Shown: positions 1-12,066 of the stretch, in pieces
How the letters are laid out: each line of letters opens with the position of its first letter
Position numbering within the stretch: position 1 is the stretch's first letter
NCBI GenBank assembly: GCA_030549495.1
Contig: JAUIRK010000376.1
Span: 589,501-653,500, forward strand
Direction: 5' to 3'
Source of the DNA: Nectonema munidae
Taxonomy: Eukaryota; Nematomorpha; Nectonematoida; Nectonematidae
DNA: 64,000 bases
The notes under the pieces: generated by a model
The model's input: the letters and a program-made list of their open reading frames with translations, nothing else
Databases searched by the model: none
Told to the model about the DNA's origin: nothing
Program-made: the position numbers and the translations under genes

Positions 1-1962
1 CGCTTCAGAGCTCGTTTTCTGAAGTTTACACAATAAAGGAAACAAACTTCTAGTTTCTACGATTGCGTGTATCTCATTTCTCTATTTTATAAAATTAAAA
101 TTTCAATACCAGCTTACAATTTTTTTATTATCAATTATTGATTATATCATTAAACAGATCTAGATTTATTTTTAAGCTAAGAAAGGCATAGCTTAAGACA
201 TCAAAAATTTTATATTTTTCCTTTAGTTTGACTAAGTTAAAATTTTGGAAAGAAATATTAGATAAGCTACGTAGTATCATTTCATGAGATAATAATCAAT
301 GATTTTGCTTCTAAAGTTAAGAATAAAGAATTTGAAATTAGAAAATTGCAAGATTTTATTGATAGTATTTTGTACATAAAGTTTTAAATAAATATAATTT
401 CATATTTGTAAAACATTACAACACTTTACGTGTATGGATGAGACCCTTTCACCCAAGATGACTTCAAACGAAATTCATTTTTTAACGAGACTCATTTAAG
501 ATGAACCCTTTGAAGTGTAACACTGTTGTACCAAGAAATGAAAGATGTATGAAAAATTCTCAAAAATTTAACCTCAAACGGTTAAAGGAGCCATCAAATG
601 TTCTCTTTGTGAACAGGTGGTCCGTTAATGGAAAGTGAATAAACTCAAACAGGATGGCTGAATGAATATGTTTAACGATGCAAAATAGATCGAATAAATG
701 TTTGAATGATAGAATGAATGAAAATAAAAATAGATCATTTTATTTTTAGCGCAATTAAGCATCAATTTGGAAGTGAATTTTTAAAAGAAAAAAATTATCA
801 AAAAACTAAAAGCCCATTTTTATTTCGTTCGATGAAAACATTGGCCAAAACAAGAGATCAGCTGAACTATATATGTTTTAAAAAGTCGGGACATTTGATG
901 AGAATGCGGTAACTCAGTGGAACTAATTATACTTTCAAAACTTTGCAATCTTGCCACAAAAAAATTTTTGTATTTTTTGAAAGAAATTTTGGCATTGCAT
1001 GTATCACTTTCAACAAAAGAGAATATGTCTTCATCCTAACGGAAGAAAAAATATCGGCTACAACTCCTACGAATTTTGCTGCTCCGAATCTTACTTTATC
1101 AAATTTTTTTGCAGTAGTTTTAATGATATACTGAACTTTACAAAAGAGTTAAATAATTTGCTAACTACTTAAAAACTAAGAAAAAATTTCTAAAAAATGA
1201 TAATTTATAACTTTAAATTATTTTTACCTTAATAATACAAAGTTTGATTTTAACCTGCGAAGTATCTCAGTAAGTCCAAATATTTGGAACAAGTAAAAGA
1301 GGATATGTTGAAGTTTGTTAAATCAAATGTTGAGAACTTTTTTTCTAACTTTACGTTTTCAGGCGAAATTTCGCCCTAATAGAAAAGAGAAAACTTGTTC
1401 TGTAAATTTCTATAAGTGCATATGTACAGCTTTTACTTTATATTTTTGTCTTGATAGATAATGTATAAGTTGTTAACGGAAAAGTTTTTATCAAAAATAA
1501 AAGACGTTATCATGTCAAAAGTTCCATATTGAGATAACAAGAAGGAGCATAGGAACACACTATGCCATCATGGTTTAGTTAAAATTAGTAGAGCTGTTCG
1601 TTTTATCCTTAACAAAGTTTTTTTGTGAAGTTTTGTTTCTCGAAATGCTGCCATTAGTAATAATATCATGTGACAATGAGTTTTGAAAAACGCTAAAGTA
1701 TAAATCATTAATGAGATTGCAAATTCCATGTGAACCTTAATTTCAATTAAGACAAAGTTTTTTTGCATTCTGTATCACATATATAGGCAGTGTAAGAATA
1801 AGAGCATGCATTTTCAATATACGAAAAACTTAGAAAGAGTTAAAGCGCTCCAATAATTTAATCCATAAACATCTCATAAAAAACTAAATTAGTAATTTTT
1901 TACAAAATTCTTCACAACACCAATCTGACTAGCACTCTCTTCCATACTTTGCTCACATGTAT
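1..1962. other. AT-rich intergenic sequence, no gene recognised
   Basis: No open frame here looks like a conserved protein. The only structure seen is at about 500-545. There a stretch reading aaccctttgaag, followed by accaagaaatgaaa, resembles the ends of the piggyBac-like short elements found again at 29.06 and 29.30 kb. It is probably a decayed copy of that family. The rest is unremarkable. Confidence 0.5.
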
Positions 1963-2801
<839 letters not shown>

Positions 2802-4115
2802 TTTTTTGTTTTCCTTTCACTTTTAGATAAACTTAAAAATTTTATATTCACAACTTCATTTCTTCTTTTTACAAATTTCATTTTATTCAAATTTTTATCT
2901 AGCGAATACTCTAGAAAAATAAAATGTAAAAAGATTAATAATTATAAGTCGTGTTTAATTGTTTCTGCGGTAAAACAGAATAGCGAAATATTGGTCACAT
3001 TTGTTTCATATTTATCTGATTTCTTTATTTTATATAAAGTCGAGTTACGCATTTTAGCCTGCCTTGCCATAATCTGGCACAGATGAATCGACTATAATTC
3101 AAACATCATATTTTTCCATGTTCATCATTTCTTCTTTTCTAACTATATTGGAGCATGAGAGTGTTTTCCATTTTTCCGTAATAAATCAAATATTTCAAAA
3201 AAGGTTGTTGCATAAAGTAAGAATAATATAGCAAGCGTAAATTAAGTTTAATAGGATTGAACTTTGCTGTAAATTATAGTTAATCCCCGAGGAAAAAATC
3301 CCCCGAATGAAAAAATCCCCCCAAAAATAAAGATTATCTATAACTTGAGTAGAAATAGTAAGATTTAACAGAAACTACACAAAATAACAAGAAATTAAAG
3401 AAGAAATAACAAACAATACAAAATTTATTCAAAAAAACTAGAAATTATAAATTTAATAAATGCTGAATTTAAAACTTAAAAGCTAAGATTAAAAATTTAA
3501 AAAGTCTAAAATTAATCGAATTTCGATGTCTTCCATTATAGTTTTGATACGGAGAGCTGAGATTTTTTTCGGAATCCACATCGTAATAATCTCAAAAAAT
3601 ATGTCATACTAATGCATTTTTGAATAGTGCTTTGATGTGTAACTTTTCTAATGTATATAAATTATTGCAATATGCTAACGTAAAAAAATTTATTGTTAAA
3701 AAATTTTAGCTACCGGTAAATGCAATTTGTTTTATATATTTTCTATAATTTTACAAATATAAATTAATTGTTAAATTTTTTTCTACATTTTTTTGTTTAA
3801 TTTTTAAATATGTCTACTTTTGTTCCAAAAAAAACTTGTCTTTCTTATAATAATAATTTTGTGAAAATTTATTTCCATGCAACAAAACGTAATTTTCATG
3901 GAAAATAAAAATGCAAAAAATTGCAAAAAAATTTGCTGAAGAAGTTAATCGATGTCGGAATCAAACAGTGACTTCAAAGAACCGGTGATATATAATCATA
4001 AAAGCATAGAACAACGAATTAGTCGAGTTGGTCTTCTTTTTCTTTCATAGCAAGAAGTAAAGCCAAAAAATGCATTAAATATTTTTAGGAATTAAAACTA
4101 TTGTTCTTTGTAAAG
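2802..4115. other. Intergenic sequence, nothing recognised
   Basis: AT-rich sequence without a convincing reading frame. A short run with repeated aaaaaatccccc blocks at about 3280-3325 is the only local pattern. No terminal repeats were found around it. Confidence 0.5.
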
Positions 4116-4119
4116 TGTA

Positions 4120-6291
4120 CAATACTTTTTGCAAAACAAATTGAAAAGATGCTGCTCACTGTATTTGTAAGTGTGATTCTAAAATGACACTACCTGAGAA
4201 ACTACTTTGGATAAAGAATGAAGGCGCAAAATATGGAATTATTTCTTCAATGCAAGAAGTTAAATTAGATTACAAAGAGACATACAGGATGGACAACAAA
4301 AATAAGCGTATAGCCAACAACCAAAAAGATTGAAACTTGAACAAAACAACAATAGAGATTTGAACTCAAAAAGCTGGAACTTTTTTCTCTGAATCTCATG
4401 ATGAAAACAGAAAATGAAACATCATCAAATGACACAATGGAGTGAGTTAACTGAAAAACTTCACATTTTTAAGCGAAATCATTTGAATATAAATAATAAT
4501 GCCGTTGCTTCTGTAAGATTTGGACTTTCCTTGTGCAAGCAGGACATTTAATTTCTTGCTATAAAAGTATCGGTAATGAAAGAAATTTTAAATTAAAGAA
4601 TCATACAATTACTTATATTTTTATTGACAGTAGAAATGTCAAAAGTTGGACTTTAACGTATGATGTTACAACTTCCACTTACAAGATTAAATAAAATCGT
4701 GACTGTAAGTGAAAAACCTGAAGGAAGGTACCTAACACATGAAAATGGTTTAGAAACTAAATCCTGTTTAAAATACGCTCCTGGATTCTTCGATTGGATG
4801 AAAACAAATGGAATAGATGAAAGTCTTGAATTTATTGGTAGTGATACAACTAAGCATACGTCTGTATGAAGAACTGGAATTTTAACCCTATTAGTGCTGG
4901 GCAAAATTTGTCCGCTCAAGTGCTGGGGGCGTAAAGTGCCCCCCTATTTTTCTCAGATATTAATAAGTTTTTATAAATATTTTTAATGTTACATATATAT
5001 TTCAACTATGCCTTAATTCAGTAGTGATGTCCATTTTTTATCAAAATCAATCAAACCTGTCAAAAAATTGATTTATATTTGACAGCTCATCTCAAAAAGG
5101 AACTTTTTATTTAAATAATTAAATAAAGTTTTTTACGCATGTATACCCATTTTCAAATATGCTGAATTCAGTGTTGAAATTTATTTTTTATGAAAATCAA
5201 TCAAAGCTGTCAAAAAATTGATCTAAATGTGACAGCTCATCTCAAAAAGGAACTTTTTATCTAAATAAGTATATAAATTTTTTTACCATGTATACCCATT
5301 TTCAAATATGCTGAATTCAGTGGTGATATTCATTTTTTATGAAAATCAATCAAACCTGTCAAAAAATTGATCTAAATGTGAAAGCTCATCTCAAAAAGGA
5401 ACTTTTTATCTAAATAATTATATAAAGTTTTTTACACATGTATACCCATTTTCAAATATGCTGAATTCAGTGGTGATATTCATTTTTTATGAAAATCAAT
5501 GAAACTGTCAAAAAATTGATCTAAACTTGACAGCTTATCTCAAAAGGGAACTTTTTATCTAAATAAGTTTATAATGTTTTTTACACATATATAAATTTTT
5601 TTGCACATGTATACCCATTTTCAAATATGCTGAATTCAGTGGTGATATTCATTTTTTATGAAAATCAATCAAACCTGTCAAAAAATTGATCTAAATGTAA
5701 CAGCTCATCTCAAAAAGGAACTTTTTACTATTCCAATTTACTATTCCACTTTTCTATGAGTGTAGTCCTTTATCTCACAACAGGTGGTTAAGTTATGGCA
5801 TACGATGCTTACTGTTGTGCATGAGCAAACATAATCTTGGTACTGAAGAAACTAAAGTTCGAAAATTGCTTGCAACATGGGTAACTCAAGTATATTTGCC
5901 AATGTTTTTTGAAATCAAAATGAAACGTGGTCCTTGTCATTTGATTAAATTATTTCGACTTTGGCAAACATAAGACGTAATAATTAAAAATATTTCAAAA
6001 TCTTATCTTTTGAGTGAATCATGGTATCCAGAAAATGTTCTTGTTTCTCTACTTTGTTCTGAAAGTTTAGAAGATAGAAGTTTTGCTATTGATGTAATAA
6101 TGAAACTCAGAAACGGAAGTGACAACATAGTTCCAAGTAGAATTAATCTTAATTCTATTGATTTCAAAACCCTTATTGATTGGGAGAAAGAAAAATTTAT
6201 GGAGACTATTTTTGCAGCAAAAATGTCTTTACAGCAGCTTCATAATTTAAAAGATGTTCCATTAAAAATTTTTCCTTCACGAATATAATTT
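4120..6291 (+). pseudogene. Unclassified transposase-like repeat protein, decayed and split by a tandem array
   Basis: Several plus-strand blocks read as one protein in different frames. About 4165-4260 gives SKMTLPEKLLWI. About 4600-4860 gives IDSRNVKSW, then RLNKIVTVSEKPEGRY, CLKYAPGFFDWM and FIGSDTT. About 5750-5975 gives ECSPLSHNRWLSYGIR and TQVYLPMFFEIK. 6010-6288 gives ESWYPENVLVSLLCSES and LIDWEKEKFMETIF. From memory, this block order matches a family annotated only as uncharacterised proteins in arthropods and cnidarians, present in many copies and so probably transposon-encoded. I cannot name a superfamily. Stops and frame changes separate the blocks, and a 150-bp-period array replaces the middle of the reading frame. 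The 3' end coincides with a strong hairpin. The piece is not functional. An alternative is a decayed host gene duplicate. Confidence 0.6.
4965..5735. repeat. Tandem array, about 5 units of 150 bp
   Basis: The motif gctgaattcag or its variant recurs at about 5010, 5161, 5310, 5460 and 5629, giving spacings of 151, 149, 150 and 169. Each unit carries tatacccattttcaaatatg, then tttttatgaaaatcaat, ctgtcaaaaaattgat, and cagctcatctcaaaaaggaa. Units differ by scattered substitutions. The last interval has about 20 extra bases around ttacacatatataaattt. The array sits inside the transposase-like reading frame, between the GSDTT block and the PLSHNRWL block. Confidence 0.9.
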
Positions 6292-6308
6292 TATATTCGT
6301 GAAGGAAA
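6271..6308. repeat. Perfect 18-bp inverted repeat with 2-bp loop
   Basis: Arm 6271-6288 (tttccttcacgaatataa) is exactly complementary to 6291-6308, leaving a 2-base tt loop. It starts within the last codons of the transposase-like frame and covers its stop codon. It may be a terminal structure of that element or a 3'-end hairpin. The first is my guess. Confidence 0.9.
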
Positions 6309-6853
6309 TTTTTTCCTTTATATGGTTTTATTAAAATTCATATTCAAAATAGATAAAAAGTGAAAAGTAAAAAAGACTTTCCTTATCTTTTATATAAAAA
6401 TTATATTTCACTTTGAAAAATTGCAATGTTTTAATCAAACTTTTTTTCAAGAAATTGATTGATTATATATATATATATATAATTCTGTATACAAAAACTT
6501 ATCCTCACTTCCCTCTAGCTAAACATTATTTTTTTCAGAAAATTTTTTTGCAATATTTTTATTATCTATCTATATACACAGTAATTCACAAATGTGCAAA
6601 TCTTAATTTTAGCATTTTTATTTTTTCAAAAATTATGACATCCCCTAAATTGATTATATCACTAATCACAAAGTTCTTCTCTTTTTTCTATATCCCTTAT
6701 TTCAAGCTTATGCTCAAACGTATACGATATATGTGAAACTCCCTTGAATTTTGATTTCTACATAAAAACTAGACAAGAAGACATTTTAGTGTTTTCCTCG
6801 GGCTCATCATGGCATACAAATATTTTCTTCCATCTCATTCTTTATTTGAGCCC
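6309..6853. other. Intergenic, nothing recognised
   Basis: AT-rich, with a short (ta)n run at about 6466-6481. An open frame of about 107 codons at 6413-6736 has a low-complexity Phe/Ile/Tyr-rich translation with no motif, and I do not consider it coding. Confidence 0.5.
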
Positions 6854-7270
6854 CAGGGTTTCTCAACCGTAGCCGAATCTCTCACTTTTGTGCTAAAATG
6901 GAATTCAGCTGGACATTTTTTTATAGAAAATACTTACTTTTTACAGGAGAATTTAATAAAGTCAAAATTTCAATCAATGTAAAAAATTTTTCTAATCATA
7001 AATTTCAGATGAAAGATCACTTAATGTCGTTAATTGAAGATTTGTTCTAACTCTAAATAGAAGAATAGGTGATGAATCCTTTTTCCCTTTATATGGAACC
7101 TGTAGAAAAAAATTTCAAGGAGAGTTTATCGAATATAAACGGAATTATGAATTCAAATTTATGTTTGGAAAAAATTTTCCAACATTTTCATTTTTTACTT
7201 CATAATGACCGATTTTTGAATTTTTGAGAATTTCAGTGAAGGATTTAGACAAAAATGTTGTGAAATCCTG
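6854..7270. mobile_element. hAT-type MITE (family of the 47.5-kb copy)
   Basis: The left end cagggtttctcaacc is the classic hAT-like terminus. The right end reads gttgtgaaatcctg, an imperfect inverted copy. Internal sequence (ttactttttacaggagaa, then ttaataaagtcaaaatt, and gaatttcag near the right end) aligns with the reverse complement of the element at 47475-47838. That second copy supports the boundaries. No 8-bp target duplication is visible, so the copy is old or rearranged. No coding capacity. Confidence 0.75.
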
Positions 7271-8218
7271 ATATAACGTATTTCAACAGACTCTATGCTT
7301 GCGTGCATCTAAAATCTGTGGTTGCCTCTCAATGAGTTTAAAACACTTTAAAACATATAATGTACTTCTTTCATTCACGACGGCCATACTGCATTAGTGC
7401 TGCGCAACTATATTAAAAAGATGTTTGTGTGTGTATATCCACAAATAATAATGATTATACTGCCATTATATGACTAATATATTTATTCATTTTTTATAAG
7501 TTCGATCAAAGAAAATCAAAGCTGCAAAGTTTCAATCTTGAAAAAAAGTTATCACGCATTTTAAACATGTAGAGAGATGATGGCATGATATAATTACAAA
7601 ATTTACTACTAGTCACTATATATGTTTATTTAATTAGTCTTATACACGCACAATCAAATATCAATGCAGAGAGAGAGAGAGAGGGAGTCTATCAGAAACA
7701 AGATTAGCAATGGATGCAAGAGAAAGATAGAAAGCTAGATAGGATCATTTCGTAAATTTGAAGCATTATAAAAGCTAAAAAAATTACTTGGAATTACTTT
7801 TTACATGAGAATTTAATAAAGTCAAAATTTCAACCGTTCGAAACTTTATGGCTTAAAAAGGCTTAAATCGTTCGAAAGGAGGAACTTTATGCTATGCCTA
7901 TCTTCCTCATCTTCAAAAGAAGCACAAAGAAGAAGTAACTTTTGTATGCGAGCGCAGCCAGAAATTATAGCATGTGGTGACTTGAAAAAATTTAGGAGGG
8001 GCGATCTATGATAAATTTGTGTGATAGAGATCAGTCAAAGGCTTTCGTGTATCTTCAATCATGCCTACACACATATTCTTCCTTGATTGTTAGAAACACT
8101 TTTTTAGCAGTTGATAGATCCCCAAAATTTCATATAAAATTCAATTATTTTCTCTACTAAATGCCCCATTTCTTCTTCAATTACATATATAGCTTTTGTT
8201 GTTGTTGTTGTTGTTGTC
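7271..8218. other. Intergenic with small repeats
   Basis: Contains a short (ga)n at about 7669-7684. A roughly 45-bp fragment at about 7794-7838 repeats ttactttttacatgagaatt and ttaataaagtcaaaattt from the hAT MITE at 6854. A (gtt)n run lies at about 8197-8217, ending at the next element. No gene recognised. Confidence 0.6.
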
Positions 8219-8226
8219 GTTAGCAC

Positions 8227-8896
8227 TAGGGTTCGAAACTGGTAATTTATTCGCAAAAATATTTTTTACTTTGCCATTACCTTTACAGTTACCGAACACC
8301 TTCTACCGATATAACTAGAAAATATCAAAAAAATTGCAAAAGCACCGCATTTTATTTACTTGCGTGAACCGAAGATGATTATGCGGAAAACTTGTTTACC
8401 GGTATAATATGAATTTTAAAAAATTTTTAGCCAATAATCTACCTGAGATGTTCTTCATGTCTAAGTACCGAAACCGATTTAAGCAAAGAAATGAAGTTAT
8501 TTGAAGCAACTGGAAAAAGATCAGATAGATTTTAACAAGTTAATAAGGGCAACACGCTGAAAGTGCGTAAGAGCTTTTTGTTCTTCAGGCAGTTTTTATC
8601 AAAGATTCGTTCTCGATTATCGCCGAAAACCTAAGACGCATTATGCTTTTTAAAATCATACTTTTCTTCAAAATAATAAACATTGTTATTTCTTATTTTT
8701 ATAATTTATCTCAACTTTAAGAAAAATTTATGCTAAACTTCCTTAATTGAATCAAATTTCAAAGGGATTAATAAAAGTTATTTTGAAATAGATGTTTTTT
8801 CTATTATGTAATAAAAAAAATAGATAAAAATTATTAAAACCTTCTTCTGTATGGGGATTTAGCAGTAATGAAACTTCCGATAATTTCCGAACCCTA
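8227..8896. mobile_element. Non-autonomous hAT element with 8-bp target duplication
   Basis: The left end tagggttcgaaac and the right end tttccgaacccta are inverted. They are flanked by gttagcac (8219-8226) and gttggcac (8897-8904), an 8-bp target-site duplication with one mismatch. Terminus type and duplication length both fit the hAT superfamily. The 670-bp interior has no transposase frame, so the element depended on a partner elsewhere. The near-perfect duplication suggests moderate age. Confidence 0.85.
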
Positions 8897-9149
8897 GTTG
8901 GCACCCAGATTACGCTTAGATGATGCTGGATTTAGATGTAGGTAATATATATAGTGCTATTCAATAACGGATTTAGAGGGGTCGATTTGGAACTTCGTCA
9001 CCCTCCTTATCTCCCTCCTATATCCATTGTTTTTTATGATAGTTGAATAAAATTTAGCTTGATCTTTGGAAAAAGAAGTTGTGATTTAGATCTCTGTGAA
9101 GATATTCGCTTATTATTCTACGTGTAATTCTAATAATAATCAAGGAGAT

Positions 9150-9370
9150 AGTCTCATTTATTTACACCAGTGCTTCGTCTACGCGTTTTCATAGGCAAAA
9201 CCGATTAAAACATGAAGATATTGATCCACAGACTCATTTTCCTGCTGCAGGCGTGTTGAAAGCAAAGGTCTAAGACGGTCGAAGATAAACGAAGTAATAG
9301 ATTGTAGGGTAATTACAGGTGACGCCGCAACATAAACTAGTGGTTCTAAGTCTTTTGTTGAATATTCCAA
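9150..9370 (-). mobile_element. Fossil fragment of an LTR-retrotransposon gag-like gene
   Basis: The minus-strand translation contains LLSTRLQQENESVDQYLHVL followed by FAYENA. This resembles the conserved gag segment of Ty3/gypsy-type elements (RxQ, ExVdqYL, ...Lak). It is a short broken fragment with no LTRs or pol region nearby. It abuts the 5' side of the RTE LINE remnant. Family assignment rests on this one motif. Confidence 0.5.
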
Positions 9371-9374
9371 GACT

Positions 9375-11265
9375 TATAGAAAGAAAAGAGGTGAACGAAG
9401 GATAAAGTGGAGAAAATTAATTGAAAAAATGAGAAGAATTCAATAAAAGGTATTAGAAAGAGTGTATGATGACATACAAGATGTGATTAGTTGGTGGGAG
9501 AAGAACCCAAAAATAGTGAAAAGTATAGCTATGGAAGTTTTGGGTAGAACATATGGTAAACCTTTTAGCGTTTGACAGAATTGGTGGTGGAAACAAGGTA
9601 TACAATGCAAACTAAAGAGAAAGAAAAATGCAAGGATAAAGTGGGAACAAAGATGGGAGCAAGCAGAAAAAGTAGAATACCAGCGTGCAAGAAATGATGT
9701 AAAAAAAGAAGAAGTTGGGGCCATGTGCGAATATATATGAAGATCTGGAAACACCTCAAAGACAAAAGAAAGTATACTGGTTGCAAAATGTAGAAATAAG
9801 TCAACGAAAGACATACAGCAGGTCAAAGAAATAAAAGATGTTGGAGGACAAACTCTGAAGAATGAAAGAAAATTTCTCGAAACGTGAAAGCAATATTTTC
9901 CTGGATTGCTGAATGAAGAAGATCACTGAGATTACTTGGGAGATGAAGTGGTCAATAAAAGAGATAGAAAGAGAAGAGTTTGAGATGGCAATGGAAAAGA
10001 TGAAGAAGAACAAAGCTGTAGGGCCTGATTGTATACCTGTGAAGGCGTGGAAAGCATTTTGAGAAAACGGAGTGGATATCCAGTAGGAACTGATGAATAT
10101 GATTATAGAACAAGAGCTTATACCACAATGGAAAGAGAGGGTAATTGTACCAATTTTCAAGGAGAAGGGCGATGTGCAAGCCTGCTCAAACTATCGAGGA
10201 ATAAAACTCCTATCTCTTACGATGAAAATCTGGGAGAGAAAACAGACTGAGAAAGAAGGTGGAGTTATCGTAAGGCCAATAAAAGTTCAGAGAAAAGCAA
10301 AAAGAATTAGATGCCCTGTATATAGACTTGGAAAAGCGCATGATCGGATACCAAGGCAAGAAATATGGAGATGTTTAAGAAAGAAGTTTCTTCAGAGAAA
10401 TATATTAGGTTGATTATGGAGATGTATAAAAGTGTGAAGACGCGAGTGAAAACAGTGGCAGGCGAAGCAGGGAAGTTTGATGTTACGATAGGTGTGTTGA
10501 TGTAGTTGTGGTCGGTGAAACAAGTCAAGAAGTAGAAGAAAGGCTTGAAGAATGGCGTAGAGTATTGTAAAGTCGAGGGCTAAGAATAAACAAAGATAAA
10601 ACAGAATAATTAGTGATGAAGTACGAAGATGAAGATCAAGACACAAATGAGAACATCAGGGGTATAAATCTACAAGGACAGCCAATAAAGACAGTAAAGA
10701 ACTTCAAATATCCTGGTTCAACTGTGATGGAGGATGGTAGCGAAGAAATAGAAATAAACAGAAGAATTCAAACAGGATGGAAAAACTAGCACGATGTATC
10801 GAAAGTCCTCTGCGACAGAAGAATGCCTTTGAAACTAAAAAGAAAAGTATATAAAATAATTCTGAGACCTGTTCTGCTATCGAGCCTAGAGACTGTACCA
10901 ATAAAAAAATGCAATGAAAGTATTTTAGAAGTGGCTCAAATAGAAATTTTAAGGTGGTTGAACGGATTAACGAGAAAAGATAGAATAAAAAAAAGGTTAT
11001 AAGAGGAACGGCAAAAGTGGTAAGCCCTCTCAGGAGGGAGGGGGGTGTATTAAAAGGAAAATGATGGACCTATAAGTGGATGGCGAAAGGAAGAGAGGAA
11101 GGACAAAGATGAGATGGAAGGACTGCATTATGGCTGACAGCAAAAAGAAGAATCTCGACCTCAATATTGACTACAAAATAGCGATGGACAGGACCAGATG
11201 GAGGAGACTCATCTCAAACAGCGACCCCGTATAGAAATGGGTTAATAAATCTGTAAGAAGAAGAA
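9375..11265 (+). mobile_element. RTE-clade LINE, 5'-truncated and decayed
   Basis: The plus strand in several frames reads through an RTE-type ORF2 from the linker to the C-terminus. Blocks are WWWKQGIQCKLKRKK (about 9583), KDIQQVKEIKDVGGQ (about 9810), NKAVGPDCIPVKAW (about 10011), SNYRGIKLLSLTMKIWERK (about 10186), GKAHDRIPRQEIWRCLRKK (about 10330), VVVGETSQEVEERLEEWRR (about 10506), FKYPGSTVMEDGSEE (about 10706), VLCDRRMPLKLKRKVYK (about 10802) and RTKMRWKDC (about 11105). The QGSxLSP and FADD catalytic segments are missing between the RIPRQEIWR and VVVGET blocks. The APE endonuclease is absent. The 3' end has aagaagaag. Clade assignment is from recalled RTE proteins. Confidence 0.88.
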
Positions 11266-11685
11266 AGAAATTTAAAAAAATGAACATGCGCGCAATATGA
11301 AATTTATAAATATGCAAATTTTTTTTTTAAAATTGAATATATAAAATTAAAATGATAAAATATAAAATTATATCCTACATACAATACTTAAATTTCGTTT
11401 CGTAATTTTGAATGTTTATTCACTAAATAGATCTTCTAGATTTTTAACTCTCATTTAGTGAACACTATAAAATATGTATTCAATTGACAAATCAATTATT
11501 ATTAAAAGAAAACATGTTCTCTTAGACGATTAATGTCGTCTTCAAAATTGAATGAGTATATAAATTATTTGATGCGATGTTTTTTGGGAAAAATAAATGT
11601 GACAATTTTTCTCATATACTCCATATATATATTTACTTAAACAGATAAAAAATTAGAGAAATCGCCATAATTATTTGTGCAATAA
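11266..11685. other. Intergenic, nothing recognised
   Basis: AT-rich sequence between two retroposons. The line around 11440-11475 repeats the motif cattcactaaat/catttagtgaac as a weak inverted pair. No gene seen. Confidence 0.5.
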
Positions 11686-11700
11686 ATATATCTACCATTT

Positions 11701-12051
11701 CATCATTTATTTTTAGAAGGTGGTTTTTCCTCGTAAAAAGGGTACACCTTCCTTATTCAATATGGAACCATAATACAATGCATTTATTAATTTCTTCCAT
11801 TTACTTCTATCCGCGTTATCTTTCTCCTCTAAATTAAATCTTTTCAAATCTTTGTCAACCACATTCTTCCATCCCAGGTGCGGTCTGCGGTCTTCCATTT
11901 TTGGTTGTTCCTTCCATTTTCATCTTTGTCTTTGTAATAAAGTTCCATAATTCATAAGATTTTGTTGGAGCAGAAGTTTTACTGCCGGATGCCCTTCCTG
12001 ACGCAAACCCTCCTCCTTTCTCACTCTGGGCTTGGGACCAGACGATGGTGG
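11701..12051 (-). mobile_element. Short RTE-derived retroposon (copy A) with 15-bp target duplications
   Basis: Read on the minus strand, the element starts ccaccatcgtctggtccc and ends ttctaaaaataaatgatg. It is flanked by perfect 15-bp duplications, atatatctaccattt, at 11686-11700 and 12052-12066. The 3' half translates (minus) to RRPHLGWKNVVDKDLKRF and SKWKKLI. This matches the C-terminal tail of RTE proteins, including RTKMRWKDC and RWRRLI of the LINE just upstream. The element therefore looks like a 5' leader fused to the 3' end of an RTE LINE, with the reverse transcriptase removed. That makes it a non-autonomous SINE-like retroposon. Copy B is at 51868-52198. Confidence 0.88.
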
Positions 12052-12066
12052 ATATATCTACCATTT

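Noticed and set aside
6413-6736. 107-codon plus frame
   Set aside because: Low-complexity Phe/Ile/Tyr/Lys-rich translation over a (ta)n run, with no motif and no coding-like composition.
8197-8217. (GTT)n and other short simple repeats considered as a CRISPR-like array
   Set aside because: No regular direct repeats separated by unique spacers occur anywhere in the window. The genome is clearly eukaryotic.
9440-10646. Several minus-strand open frames of 70-130 codons
   Set aside because: They are antisense to the RTE LINE coding region and have biased Phe/Ser/Leu-rich composition.
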